DNA of 64,000 bases, taken from contig OZ010595.1 in assembly GCA_963932145.1 (NCBI GenBank), positions 77,514,252 to 77,578,251 of the forward strand, written 5' to 3'. The DNA comes from Acanthosepion lycidas (lineage: Eukaryota; Mollusca; Cephalopoda; Sepiida; Sepiidae). The notes beneath the pieces were generated by a model. That model was not told where the DNA came from and made no database searches. It was given only the letters and a program-made list of their open reading frames with translations. Numbering within the stretch: the first letter of the stretch is position 1; every line of letters starts with the position of its first letter. Positions 20,590 to 34,251 of this stretch are shown piece by piece. A program made the translations under genes and the position numbers.

Positions 20590-21300
20590 TAATAGTAGCC
20601 GTTTCCTTATAAGGAAAGATTCGACATTCATTGACCGAGCAACCATGGATACTCTCGTGTGAAAAGTCTTTAAAAAAAGGAAATAGGTTCTCCAGGCTGC
20701 TAACTGTTATCGCTTATTCAAGTATCGATGGGGGCCATCCCTTTTTAATATTTCGTTTAAAGTAGTATGGCGCATCAAAACCTTGATTATATTATTGCTT
20801 TCTTTTCGAGTTACATGTGTTATCTATTTTCGTTCTTGCTGTTACCGGAAGTCCTCATATCATGTGACATCTCTTATCTGACATGGAATTTGTTTGTGAT
20901 TCCGTAGCACCAGTTTACGAGCTCCGAAGAAGAATGGTTCTTGCTTAACTCACTCGAAGCCATTTTAACCATCGCTCTGAGAAAATGGTTGAACACAGCT
21001 GGAAGTTTTAATATTTCTGAACGGTTTTGCCTCCATGGATGTTATCCATATGGAACTCTCGATCTGACGAGGCTGTGGGTTGCCAAGATTTTCTTGGATT
21101 TAACTTTATTAACGGTGTCCAGCTTCACATCTGGATCTACATTATTCAATTTAGTTTTTATAACGATATTTGTTCTTTTGTTTTCAGCAAAAGAATATAT
21201 ATGCTTTTTCTGTGTTTTGGAGAAGCCGTTCAAGATTATACTTCTCAAATTTAAACAGCGAACGGAAACAATTCTTTTTCTTAAAATTATGGCATAACTT
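20590..21300. repeat. Dispersed repeat 'C', copy 1
   Basis: Shares ordered blocks with 43695-44220 and 61936-62400: TTGACCGAGC, CTGTTATCGCTT, GAGTTACATGTGTTATC, TTTGTGATTCCGTAGCACC and AGTTTTAATATTTCTGAACG. Copies differ by many substitutions and short gaps. It may be the 5' part of an LTR element, because a zinc-knuckle remnant lies at its right edge. Confidence 0.7.
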
Positions 21301-21384
21301 TCTAAATGCTATACATTTGTCTTTGTTCAAATCATATTCGTAACCGCACAATATGCATTTAGAGACGCTATTCGTTTTATTCAT
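21184..21384 (-). pseudogene. Zinc-knuckle remnant of a retroelement Gag/Pol (tentative)
   Basis: The minus strand reads SKCILCGYEYDLNKDKCIAF then RKLCHNFKKKNCFRSL. The spacing resembles the double knuckle of K02A2.6-like gypsy elements (CxxCGxxHxxxxxxCPAxGKxCxxCxKxNHFxxxC), with several zinc ligands altered (H to Y, C to F, H to C). Confidence 0.45.
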
Positions 21385-21513
21385 CTAGCAGTTGTCAGTA
21401 AAGTCTGATTCTGTGATAGCAAGATTGTGTAAATATGACTTAAGTTATTTCTGCGGTATAAATTCAATACAAGCATTGAGTTACATATTCAAAAATTGTT
21501 GCTATTCGAGCAA

Positions 21514-24500
21514 TTTATGCCGATGAGATGCCTTATATATTATGTCAGTGAGATAGGTGCGCTATATGTTATGTCGATGAGATGCCTAATATATTATGTG
21601 GATGAGATGCCTAATATATTATGTCGATGAGATGCCTTATATGTTATGTCGATGAGATGCCTAATTTATTATGTCGATGAGATGCCTTATATGTTATGTC
21701 GATGAGATGCCTTATATGTTATGTCGATGAGATGCCTAATTTATTATGTCGTTGAGATGCCTAATAGATTATGTTGATGAGATGCCTAATTAATTATGTC
21801 GTTGAGATGCCTAATATATTATGTCGATGAGACGCCTTATATGTTATGTCGATGAGATAACTTATATGTTATGTCTATGAGATGCCTAATATATTATGTC
21901 GATGAGATCCCTTATATGTTATGTCGATGAGATGCCTAATTTATTATGTCGATGAGATGACTAATATATTATGTCGATGTGATGCCTTATATGTTATGTC
22001 GATGAGATGCCTAATTTATTATGTCGATGAGATACCTAATATATTATGTCGATGAGATGCCTTATATCTTATGCCGATGAGATACCTAATTTATTATGCC
22101 GATGAGATGCCTAATATCTTATGTCGATGAGATGCCTAATATATTATGTGGATGAGATGCCTAATTTATTATGTCGATGAGATGCCTAATATATTATGTC
22201 GAAGAGATGCCTTATATGTTATGATGATGAGATGCCTAATATATTATGTCGATGAGATGCCTTATATGTTATGTCGATGAGATGCCTAATATATTATGTC
22301 GATGAGATGCCTTATATGTTATGTCGATGAGATGCCTAATTTATTGTGTCGATGAGATGCCTAATATATTATATCGATGAGATGTCTTATATGTTATGTC
22401 GATGAGATGCCTAATTTATTATGTCGATGAGATGCCTAATATATTATGTCGATGAGATGCCTAATTTATAATGTCGATGAGATGCCAAATATATAATGTG
22501 GATGACATGCCTTGTATGTTATGTCGATGGGATGCCTAATTTATTATGTCGACGAGATGCCTAATATATTATGTCGATGAGATGCCTTATATGTTATGTC
22601 GATGAGATGCCTAATTTATTATGTCGATGAGATGCCTAATATATTATGTGGATGAGATGCCTTATATGTTATGTCGATGAGATGCCTAATTTATTAGGTC
22701 GATGAGATGCCTAATATATTATGTCGATGAGATGCGTTATATGTTATGTTGATGAGATGCCTAATTTATTATGTCGATGAGATGCCTAATATATTATGTC
22801 GATGAGATGCCTTATATGTTATGTCGATGAGATGCCTAATTATTCTGTTGATGAGATGCCTAATATATTATGTCGATGAGATGCCTTATATGTTATGTCG
22901 ATGAGATGCCTAATTTATTATGTGGATGAGATGCCTAATATATTATGTCAATGAGATAGCTTACATGTTATGTCGATGAGATCCCTTATATGTTATGTCA
23001 ATGAGATGCCAAATTTATTATGTCGATGAGATGCCTAATATATTATGTCGATGAGATGACTTATATGTTGTGTCGATGAGATGCCTTATATGTTATGTCG
23101 ATGAGATAACTAATTTATTATGTCGATGAGATGCCTAATTTATTATGTCGATGAGATGGCTAATATGTTATGTCGATGAGATGCCTTATATGTTATGTCA
23201 ATGAGATGCCTAATAACTTATGTCGATGAAATGCCGTATATGTTATGCCGATGAGATGCCTAATTTATTATGTCGATGAGATGCCTAATATATTATGTTG
23301 ATGATATGCCTTGTACATTATGTCGATGAGATGACTTATATATTATGTCGATGAGATGCCTTATATGTTATGCCGTTGAGATGCCTAATTTATTATGTCG
23401 ATGAGATGCCTAATATATTATGTCAATGACATGCCTTGTATATTAAGTTGATGGGATGCCTAATTTATTACGTCGACGAGATGCCTAATATATTATGTCG
23501 ATGAGATGCCTTGTATGTTATGTCGAGGTGATGCCTTATATGTTATGTCGAAGAGATGACTAATTTATTATGTCGATGAGATGCCTAATATATTATGTCG
23601 ATGACATGCCTTGTATATTAAGTTGATGGGATGCCTAATTTATTACGTCGACGAGATGCCTAATATATTATTTCGATGAGATGCCTTATATGTTATGTCG
23701 ATGAGATGCCTTATATGTTATGTCGAAGAGATGACTAATTTATTATGTCGTTGAGATGACTAATATATTATGTCGATGACATGCCTTGTATGTTATGTCG
23801 ATGAGATGGCTAATTTATTATGTGGATGAGATGCCTAATATATTATGTCGATGAGATGCCTAATAGATTATGTCAATGAGATGCCTAATTTATTATGTAG
23901 TTGAGATGCCTAATATATTATGTCGATGAGATAACTTATATGTTATGCCGATGAGATGCCTTATATGTTATGATGATGAGATGCCTAATATATTATGTCG
24001 ATGAGATGCCTTATATGTTATGTCGATGAGATGCCTAATATATTATGTCGATGAGATGCCTTATATGTTATGTCGATGAGATGACTAATTTATTATGTCG
24101 ATGAGATGCCTAATATATTATGTCGATGAGATGCCTAATATATTATATCGATGAGATGTCTTATATGTTATGTCGATGAGATGCCTAATTTATTATGTCG
24201 ATGAGATGCCTAATATATTATGTCGATGAGATGCCTAATTTATAATGTCGATGAGATGCCAAATATATAATGTGGATGACATGCCTTGTATGTTATGTCG
24301 ATGGGATGCCTAATTTATTATGTCGACGAGATGCCTAATATATTATGTCGATGAGATGCCCTATATGTTATGTCGATGAGATGCCTAATTTATTATGTGG
24401 ATGAGATGCCTAATATATTATGTCGATGAGATGCCTTATATGTTATGACGATGAGATGCCTAATTTATTATGTCGATGAGATGCCTAATATATTATGTCG

Positions 24501-25620
24501 ATGAGATGCCTTATATGTTATGTCGATGAGATGCCTAATTATTCTGTTGATGAGATTCCTAATATATTATGTCGATGAGATGCCTTATATGTTATGTCGA
24601 TGAGATGCCTAATTTATTATGTGGATGAGATGCCTAATATATTATGTCGATGAGATGCCTAATAGATTATGTCGATGAGATGCCTAATTTATTATGTCGT
24701 TGAGATGCCTAATATATTATGTCAATGAGATAGCTTACATGTTATGTCGATGAGATGCCTTATATGTTATGTCGATGAGATGCCTAAATTATTATGTTGA
24801 CGAGATGCCTAATATATTATGTCGGTGAGATGCCTTGTATGTTATGTCGATGAGATGCCTAATTTATTATGTCGATGAGATGCCTAATATATTATGTCGA
24901 TGAGATGACTTATATGTTGTGTCGATGAGATGCCTTATATGTTATGTCGATGAGATAACTAATTTATTATGTCGATGAGATGCCTAATTTATTATGTCGA
25001 TGAGATGGCTAATATGTTATGTCGATGAGATGCCTTATATGTTATGTCGATGAGATGCCTAATATCTTATGTCGATGAGATGCCGTATATGTTATGCCGA
25101 TGAGATGCCTAATTTATTATGTCGATGAGATGCCTAATATATTATGTTGATGATATGCCTTGTACATTATGTCGATGAGATGACTTATATATTATGTCGA
25201 TGAGATGCCTTATATGTTATGCCGTTGAGATGCCTAATTTATTATGTCAATGAGATGCCTAATATATTATGTCGATGACATGCCTTGTATATTAAGTTGA
25301 TGGGATGCCTAATTTATTACGTCGACGAGATGCCTAATATATTATGTCGATGAGATGCCTTGTATGTTATGTCGAGGTGATGCCTTATATGTTATGTCGA
25401 AGAGATGACTAATTTATTATGTCGATGAGATGCCTAATATATTATGTCGATGACATGCCTTGTATATTAAGTTGATGGGATGCCTAATTTATTACGTCGA
25501 CGAGATGCCTAATATATTATTTCGATGAGATGCCTTATATGTTATGTCGATGAGATGCCTTATATGTTATGTCGAAGAGATGACTAATTTATTATGTCGT
25601 TGAGATGACTAATATATTAT
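21514..25620. repeat. Satellite left domain
   Basis: Monomers here read mostly GTCGATGAG, and the third ending is TTATATGT. It contains a long direct duplication: marker GATGCCAAATATATAATGTG at 22481 and 24255, and ATGTCAATGAGATAGC at 22945 and 24719, both 1,774 bp apart. Further right the offset grows to 1,849 bp (ATGTTGATGATATGCC at 23295 and 25144), a difference of one 75 bp trimer. Confidence 0.85.
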
Positions 25621-28600
25621 GTCGATGACATGCCTTATATGTTATGTCGATGAGATGCCTAATTTATTATGTCGACGAGATGCCTTGTATGTTATGTCGA
25701 CGAGATGCCTAATTTATTATGTCGACAAGTGTCCTAATATATTATGTCGATGAGATGCCTTATATGTTATGTCGATGAGATGACTAATTTATTATGTCGT
25801 TGAGATGCCTAATTTATTATGTTGATGAGATGTCTTGTATGTTATGTCGATGAGATGCCTAAATTATTATATCGACGAGATGCCTAATATATTATATCGA
25901 TGAGATGCCTTGTACGTTATATCGATGAGATGCCTAATTTATTATGTCGACGAGATGCCTAATATATTATGTCGATGAGATGCTTTATATGTTATGTCGA
26001 TGAGATGACTTATATGTTATGTCGATGAGATGACTAATTTATTATGTCCATGAGATGCCTTATATGTTATGTCAATGAGATGCCTAATTTATTATGTCGA
26101 GGAGATGCCTAATATATTATGTCGATGAGATGCCTAATATGTTTTGTCGATGAGATGCCTGATATGTAATGTCGATGTGATGACTAATATATTATGTCGA
26201 TGAGATGCTTTATATGTTATATCGATGAGATGCCTAATTTATTATGTCGACGAGATGCCTAATATATTATGTCGATGAGATGCCTTGTATGTTATGTCGA
26301 TGAGATGCCTAATTTATTATGTCGACGAGATGCCTAATATATTATGTCGATCAGATGCCTTGTATGTTATGTAGAGGAGATGCCTAATTTATTATGTCGA
26401 AGAGCTTCCTAATATATTATGTCGATGAGATGCCTTGTATGTTATGTCGATGAGTTGCCTAATTTATTATGTTGACGAGATGCCTAATATATTATGTCAA
26501 TGAGATGCCTTGTATGTTATGTCGATGAGATGCCTAATTTATTATGTTGACGAGAAGCCGAATATATTATGTCGATGACATGCCTTTTATGTTATGTCGA
26601 TGAGATGCCTAATATATTATGTCGATGAGATGCCTAATATATTATGTCGAAGAGATGCCTTGTATGTTATGTCGATGGGATGCCTAATTTATTATGTCGA
26701 CGAGATACGTAATATATTATGTCGATGAGATGTCTTGTATGTTATGTCGATGAGATGACTAATTTATTATGTCGACGAGATGCCTAATATATTATGTCGA
26801 TGAGATGCCTTATATGTCATGTCGATGAGATGCCGAATATATTGTCGATGACATGCCTTGTATGTTATGTCGATGTGACGTTTAATTTATTATGTCGACG
26901 AGATGCCTAATATATTATGTCGATCAGATGCCTTGTATGTTATGTCGAGGAGATGCCTAATTTATTATGTCGACGAGATTCCTAATATATTATGTCGATG
27001 AGATGCCTTGTATGTTATGTCGATGAGTTGCCTAATTTATTATGTCGACGAGATGCCTAATATATTATGTCAATGAGATGCCTTGTATGTTATGTCGATG
27101 AGATGCCTAATTTATTATGTCGACGAGATGCCTAATATATTATGTCGATGAGATGCCTTGTATGTTATGTCGATGGTATGCCTAATTTATTATGTCGATG
27201 AGATGCCTAATATATTATGTCGATGAGATGCCTTATATTTTATGTCGATGAGATGACTTATATGTTATGTCAATGAGATGACTAATTTATTATGTCGATA
27301 GATGCCTTATATGTTATGTCAATGAGATGCCTAATTTATTATGTCGAGGAGATGCCTAATATATTATGTCGATGAGATGCCTAATATATTATGTCGATGA
27401 GATGCTTTATATGTTATATCGATGAGATGTCTAATTTATTATGTCGACGAGATGCCTAATATATTATGTCGATGAGATGCCTTGTATGTTATGTCGATGA
27501 GATGCCTAATTTATTATGTCGACGAGATGCCTAATATATTATATTGATGAGATGCCTTGTATGTTATATCGATGAGATGCCTAATTTATTATGTCGACGA
27601 GATTCCTAATATATTATGTCGATGAGATGCCTTGTATGTTATGTCGATGAGTTGCCTAATTTATTATGTTGACGAGATGCCTAATATATTATGTCAATGA
27701 GATGCCTTGTATGTTATGTCGATGAGATGCCTAATTTATTATGTCGACGAGATGCCTAATTTATTATGTCGACGAGATGCCTAATATATTATGTCGATGA
27801 GATGCCTTGTATGTTATGTCGATGAGATGCCTAATATATTATGTCGAAGAGATGCCTTGTATGTTATGTCGATGGGATGCCTAATTTATTATGTCGACGA
27901 GATGCCTAATATATTATGTCAATGAGATGCCTTGCATGTTATGTCGACGAGATGCCTAATTTATTATGTCGACGAGATGCCTAATATATTATGTCGATGA
28001 GATGCCTTGTATGTTATGTCGATGAAATGCCTAATTTATTATGTCAATGACATGCCTTGTATGTTATGTCGATGGGTTCCCTAATTTATTATGTCGATGA
28101 GATGCCTAATATATTATGTCGAAGAGATGCCTTGTATGTTATGTCGATGGGATGCCTAATTTATTATGTCGACGAGATACGTAATATATTATGTCGATGA
28201 GATGTCTTGTATGTTATGTCGATGAGATGACTAATTTATTATGTCGACGAGATGCCTAATATATTATGTCGATGAGATGCCTTATATGTCATGTCGATGA
28301 GATGCCGAATATATTGTCGATGACATGCCTTGTATGTTATGTCGATGTGACGTTTAATTTATTATGTCGACGAGATGCCTAATATATTATGTCGATCAGA
28401 TGCCTTGTATGTTATGTCGAGGAGATGCCTAATTTATTATGTCGACGAGATTCCTAATATATTATGTCGATGAGATGCCTTGTATGTTATGTCGATGAGT
28501 TGCCTAATTTATTATGTCGACGAGATGCCTAATATATTATGTCAATGAGATGCCTTGTATGTTATGTCGATGAGATGCCTAATTTATTATGTCGACGCGA

Positions 28601-31600
28601 AGCCGAATATATTATGTGGATGACATGCCTTGTATGTTATGTCGATGAGATGCCTAATTTATTATGTCGACGAGATGCCTAATTTATTATGTCGACGAGA
28701 TGCCTAATATATTATATCGATGAGATGCCTTGTATGTTATATCGATGAGATGCCTAATTTATTATGTCGACGAGATGCCTAATATATTATCTCGATCAGA
28801 TGCCTTGTATGTTATGTCGATGAGATGCCTAATTTATTATGTCGACGAGATGCCTAATATATTATGTCGATCAGATGCCTTGTATGTTATGTAGAGGAGA
28901 TGCCTAATTTATTATGTCGAAGAGCTTCCTAATATATTATGTCGATGAGATGCCTTGTATGTTATGTCGACGAGTTGCCTAATTTATTATGTTGACGAGA
29001 TGCCTAATATATTATGTCAATGAGATGCCTTGTATGTTATGTCGATGAGATGCCTAATTTATTATGACGAGAAGCCGAATATATTATGTCGATGACATGC
29101 CTTTTATGTTATGTCGATGAGATGCCTAATATATTATGTCGATGAGATGCCTTATATGTTATGTCGATGAGATGCCTAATATATTGTCGATGACATGCCT
29201 TGTATTTTATGTCGATGTGATGCCTAATTTATTATGTCGACGAGATGCCTAATATATTATGTCGATCAGATGCCTTGTATGTTATGTCGAGGAGATGCCT
29301 AATTTATTATGTCGACGAGATTCCTAATATATTATGTCGATGAGATGCCTTGTATGTTATGTCGATGAGTTGCCTAATTTATTATGTCGACGAGATGCCT
29401 AATATATTATGTCAATGAGATGCCTTGTATGTTATGTCGATGAGATGCCTAATTTATTATGTCGACGAGATGCCTAATATATTATGTCGATGAGATGCCT
29501 TGTATGTTATGTCGATGGTATGCCTAATTTATTATGTCGACGAGATGCCTAATATATTATGTCGATGAGATGCCTTATATTTTATGTCGATGAGATGACT
29601 TATATGTTATGTCGATGAGATGACTAATTTATTATGTCGATAGATGCCTTATATGTTATGTCAATGAGATGCCTAATTTATTATGTCGAGGAGATGCCTA
29701 ATATATTATGTCGATGAGATGCCTAATATGTTATGTCGATGAGATGCCTGATATGTAATGTCGATGAGATGACTAATATATTATGTCGATGAGATGCTTT
29801 ATATGTTATATCGATGAGATGCCTAATTTATTATGTCGACGAGATGCCTAATATATTATGTCGATGACATGCCTTGTATGTTATGTCGATGAGATGCCTA
29901 ATTTATTATGCCGACGAGATGCCTAATATATTATATTGATGAGATGCCTTGTATGTTATATCGATGAGATGCCTAATTTATTATGTCGACGAGATGCCTA
30001 ATATATTATGTCGATCAGATGCCTTGTATGTTATGTAGAGGAGATGCCTAATTTATTATGTTGAAGAGATTCCTAATATATTATGTCGATGAGATGCCTT
30101 GTATGTTATGTCGATGAGTTGCCTAATTTATTATGTTGACGAGATGCCTAATATATTATGTCAATGAGATGCCTTGTATGTTATGTCGATGAGATGCCTA
30201 ATTTATTATGTTGATGAGAAGCCAAATATATTATGTCGATAACATGCATTTTATGTTATGTCGATGAGATGCCTAATATATTATGTCGATGAGATGCCTA
30301 ATTTATTATGTCGACGAGATGCCTAATATATTATGTCGATGTCATGCCTTGTATGTTATGTCGATGCAATGCCTAATTTATTATGTCAACGAGATGCCTA
30401 ATTTATTATGTAGATCAGATGCCTTGGATGTTATGTCGATGAGATGCCTAATTTATTATGTCGACGAGATTCCTAATATATTATGTCGATGAGATGCCTT
30501 GTATGTTATGTCGATGAGTTGCCTAATTTATTATGTTGACGAGATGCCTAATATATTATGTCAATGAGATGCCTTGTATGTTATGTCGATGAGATGCCTA
30601 ATTTATTATGTCGACGAGATGCCTAATTTATTATGTCGACGAGATGCCTAATATATTATGTCGATGAGATGCCTTGTATGTTATGTCGATGAAATGCCTA
30701 ATTTATTATGTTGATGACATGCCTTGTATGTTATGTCGATGGGATGCCTAATTTATTATGTCGATGAGATGCCTAATATATTATGTCGAAGAGATGCCTT
30801 GTATGTTATGTCGATGGGATGCCTAATTTATTATGTCGACGAGATGCCTAATATATTATGTCGATGAGATGCCTTGTATGTTATGTCGATGAGTTGCCTA
30901 ATTTATTATGTCGACGAGATGCCTAATATATTATGTCAATGAGATGCCTTGCATGTTATGTCGATGAGATGCCTAATTTATTATGTCGACGAGATGCCTA
31001 ATTTATTATGTCGACGAGATGCCTAATATATTATGTCGATGAGATGCCTTGTATGTTATGTCGATGAAATGCCTAATTTATTATGTCAATGACATGCCTT
31101 GTATGTTATGTCGATGGGTTCCCTAATTTATTATGTCGATGAGATGCCTAATATATTATGTCGAAGAGATGCCTTGTATGTTATGTCGATGGGATGCCTA
31201 ATTTATTATGTCGACGAGATACGTAATATATTATGTCGATGAGATGTCTTGTATGTTATGTCGATGAGATGACTAATTTATTATGTCGACGAGATGCCTA
31301 ATATATTATGTCGATGAGAAGCCTTATATGTCATGTCGATGAGATGCCGAATATATTGTCGATGACATGCCTTGTATGTTATGTCGATGTGACGTTTAAT
31401 TTATTATGTCGACGAGATGCCTAATATATTATGTCGATCAGATGCCTTGTATGTTATGTCGAGGAGATGCCTAATTTATTATGTCGACGAGATTCCTAAT
31501 ATATTATGTCGATGAGATGCCTTGTATGTTATGTCGATGAGTTGCCTAATTTATTATGTCGACGAGATGCCTAATATATTATGTTAATGAGATGCCTTGT

Positions 31601-32540
31601 ATGTTATGTCGATGAGATGCCTAATTTATTATGTCGACGCGAAGCCGAATATATTATGTCGATGACATGCCTTGTATGTTATGTCGATGAGATGCCTAAT
31701 TTATTATGTCGACGAGATGCCTAATTTATTATGTCGACGAGATGCCTAATATATTATATCGATGAGATGCCTTGTATGTTATATCGATGAGATGCCTAAT
31801 TTATTATGTCGACGAGATGCCTAATATATTATCTCGATCAGATGCCTTGTATGTTATGTCGATGAGATGCCTAATTTATTATGTCGACGAGATTCCTAAT
31901 ATATTATGTCGATGAGATGCCTTGTATGTTATGTCGATGAGTTGCCTAATTTATTATGTCGACGTGATGCCTCATATATTATGTCAATGAGATGCCTTGT
32001 ATGTTATGTCGATGAGATGCCTAATTTATTATGTCGACGAGAAGCCGAATATATTATGTCGATGACATGCCTTGTATGTTATGTCGATGAGATGCCTAAT
32101 TTATTATGTCGACGAGATGCCTAATATATTATATCGATGAGATGCCTTGTATGTTATATCGATGAGATGCCTAATTTATTATGTCGACGAGATGCCTAAT
32201 ATATTATCTCGATCAGATGCCTTGTATGTTATGTCGATGAGATGCCTAATTTATTATGTCGACGAGATTCCTAATATATTATGTCGATGAGATGCCTTGT
32301 ATGTTATGTCGATGAGTTGCCTAATTTATTATGTCGACGTGATGCCTAATATATTATGTCAATGAGATGCCTTGTATGTTATGTCGATGAGATGCCTAAT
32401 TTATTATGTCGACGAGAAGCCGAATATATTATGTCGATGACATGCCTTGTATGTTATGTCGATGAGATGCCTAATTTATTATGTCGACGAGATGCCTAAT
32501 TTATTATGTCGACGAGATGCCTTGTATGTTATGTCGATGA
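25620..32540. repeat. Satellite central, homogenised domain
   Basis: Here the third ending is TTGTATGT, and one monomer per trimer reads GTCGACGAG, creating a SalI-type GTCGAC about every 75 bp. A 22 bp monomer (GATGCC-GAATATATT-GTCGATGAC) recurs with GATGCC at 26829, 28301 and 31343, spaced 1,472 and 3,042 bp. A further truncated unit (GTCGATAGATGCC) recurs at 27297 and 29639, 2,342 bp apart. Confidence 0.85.
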
Positions 32541-33259
32541 AATGCCTAATTTATCATGTCGATGTCATGCCTTGTATGTTATGTCGATGAGATGCCTAAT
32601 TTATTATGTCGATGGGATGCCTAATTTATTATGTCGATGAGATGCCTAATATATTATGTCGAAGAGATGCCTTGTATATTATGTCGATGAGATGCCTAAT
32701 TTATTATGTCGATGAGAGGCCTAATATATTATTTCGATGAGATGCCTTGTATGTTATGTCGAAGAGTTGCCTAATTTATTATGTCGATGAGATGCTTAAT
32801 ATATTATGTCGATGAGATGCCTTATATGTTATGTCGATGAGATGCCTAATTTATTATGTCGATGAGATGCCTAATATATTATGTTGATGAGATGCCTTAT
32901 ATGTTATCTCGATGAGTTGCCTAATTTATTATGTCGATGAGATGCCTAATTTATTATGTCGATGAGATGCCTAATATATAATGTCAATGAGATGCCTTAT
33001 ATGTTATGTCGATGAGATGCCTAATTTATTACGTTGAAGTGTTGCCTTATATGTTATGTCGATGAGATACCTAATTTATTATGCCGAAGAGATGCCTAAT
33101 ATATTATGTCGATGAGATGCCTAATATATTATGTCGATGAGATGCCTTACATGTTATGTCGATGAGATGCCTAATTTATTATGTCGATGAGATGCCTAAT
33201 ATATTATGTCGATGAGATGCCTTGTATGTTATGTCAATAAGATGCCTTATATATTATGT
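32540..33259. repeat. Satellite right edge
   Basis: Monomers return to the left-domain type (GTCGATGAG, TTATATGT) with more private substitutions, before the array stops at unique sequence. Confidence 0.75.
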
Positions 33260-33700
33260 AAGTTAATCTTTATTGTAACTGCACATTATCAAGTGTTTGT
33301 TCGACATGTCCTCGCCTTTGAAACTCGCAACATCGAATTCCAATCTGCAGTCTATTTAGGAACTGTATGATTGGTCTAGGAGGTTCTTATCAAATGGACA
33401 TGGACATAGTTCTCTCGGCAATGACCAATTCATTTTCGGTCACATGTATTTTTTGAGTTCCAAAGGCATCTCCTCCAACTTTCTTGGATAGGCCATGAAG
33501 GAGGCTTTCATTACGACTTTACACCCAGTTTTAGCCATGAATAAATCAATGATTTTCTTTTAACCACCAACAGTCTGTTAACTTTTTAATTACGGCAGTA
33601 ACAGCGCAATAACTCTAGAAGCCTTCAACACAATGGGTATCACCCAACCTTAATTGGGAACCTAACATTGTTGTAAAGTCGCATGGCGTCGAGGTCGATA
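33260..33700. other. No gene recognised; short minus-strand open stretch
   Basis: The minus strand from about 33560 reads KIIDLFMAKTGCKVVMKASF and then MAYPRKLEEMPLELKKYM before a stop. It has no recognised domain and poor splice signals, so it is left unassigned. Confidence 0.35.
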
Positions 33701-33719
33701 CTCAGGTTAATAGTCACAC

Positions 33720-34176
33720 AAAGTGAATATAGACAGCCTTTTGTTCTTTTCTCGGGCAAACTCTTTCTATCACCCTCCCTCTTCATATATTTAAATCAGA
33801 TAACCGTTACAGAACCCAAAATCAATAACATTTTATCAAATTTAGGAAGAAGCAGACGGGATTTATTTCATAACGTATAAAACAAAGGACACAAATGGAT
33901 GCGTGAAGAAACGATACATTAACATCGATATGATGCGTGAAAACGCGATATTTGAAAGCATAACATATGGATATAGTCACAAAATTATCAAAAGAACTCT
34001 TTGATAATGGCTTAAACAAGCTGAAAGTACTCATGTATTAAATTTCTATTGAAACTTTCATCGGAAGCCAAGAAAATTGTCCGAAATATCGAAAAATTAA
34101 ACAAGAACTGTTAAAAAATTATCTTTGGTCTTTAACTAAACTTGTATTAACGAAAGGTTGCTGCCGAAACTGACTT

Positions 34177-34181
<5 letters not shown>
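33720..34181 (+). mobile_element. Penelope-like element 5' fragment
   Basis: A hammerhead-like motif (34000-34041) is followed by coding traces KKIVRNIEKLNKN and a cysteine-bearing stretch, paralleling the 5' PLE at 5.7 kb (EKLNKKLNRS). As there, the coding trace runs into a (TA)n tract. Confidence 0.55.
34000..34041 (+). ncRNA. Hammerhead-like motif
   Basis: TTTGATAATGGCTTAAACAA then GCTGAAAGTACTCATGTATT. Stem II is GGCTT/AAGCT (one GU-type or mismatched closing pair). GAAA is intact. Stem III is AGTAC/GTATT with loop TCAT (one GT pair), leaving A at the cleavage position. The first core strand reads TTGATAA instead of CTGANGA, so catalysis is doubtful. Confidence 0.55.

Positions 34182-34238
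<57 letters not shown>
34182..34238. repeat. (TA)n microsatellite
   Basis: About twenty-eight TA units. Confidence 0.95.
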
Positions 34239-34240
<2 letters not shown>

Positions 34241-34251
34241 GCATATATATA

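Larger units (their letters stand above)
21514..33259. repeat. 11.7 kb satellite array of a 25 bp monomer
   Basis: About 470 monomers without a foreign insertion. The common part is TATGTCGATGAGATGCC, followed by one of three endings: TAATATAT, TAATTTAT or TT(A/G)TATGT. The endings alternate, so the effective unit is a 75 bp trimer. Rare 22 and 24 bp monomers mark duplicated blocks. Left and right flanks are unrelated unique sequence. Short open frames inside are a by-product of 75 being divisible by three. Confidence 0.98.

Noticed and set aside
30283-32124. 69- and 72-codon open frames with 25-residue repeats inside the satellite
   Set aside because: They arise because the 75 bp trimer is divisible by three and one frame lacks stops for a few units. 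They end at random substitutions and have no start context.
21514-33259. Possible CRISPR-like array of short direct repeats
   Set aside because: Monomers are contiguous with no unique spacers, the array is 11.7 kb, and the rest of the window is clearly animal DNA.
33450-33565. Minus-strand open stretch ending in LEEMPLELKKYM as a host exon
   Set aside because: About 38 residues only, flanked by stops, without good acceptor or donor sites.
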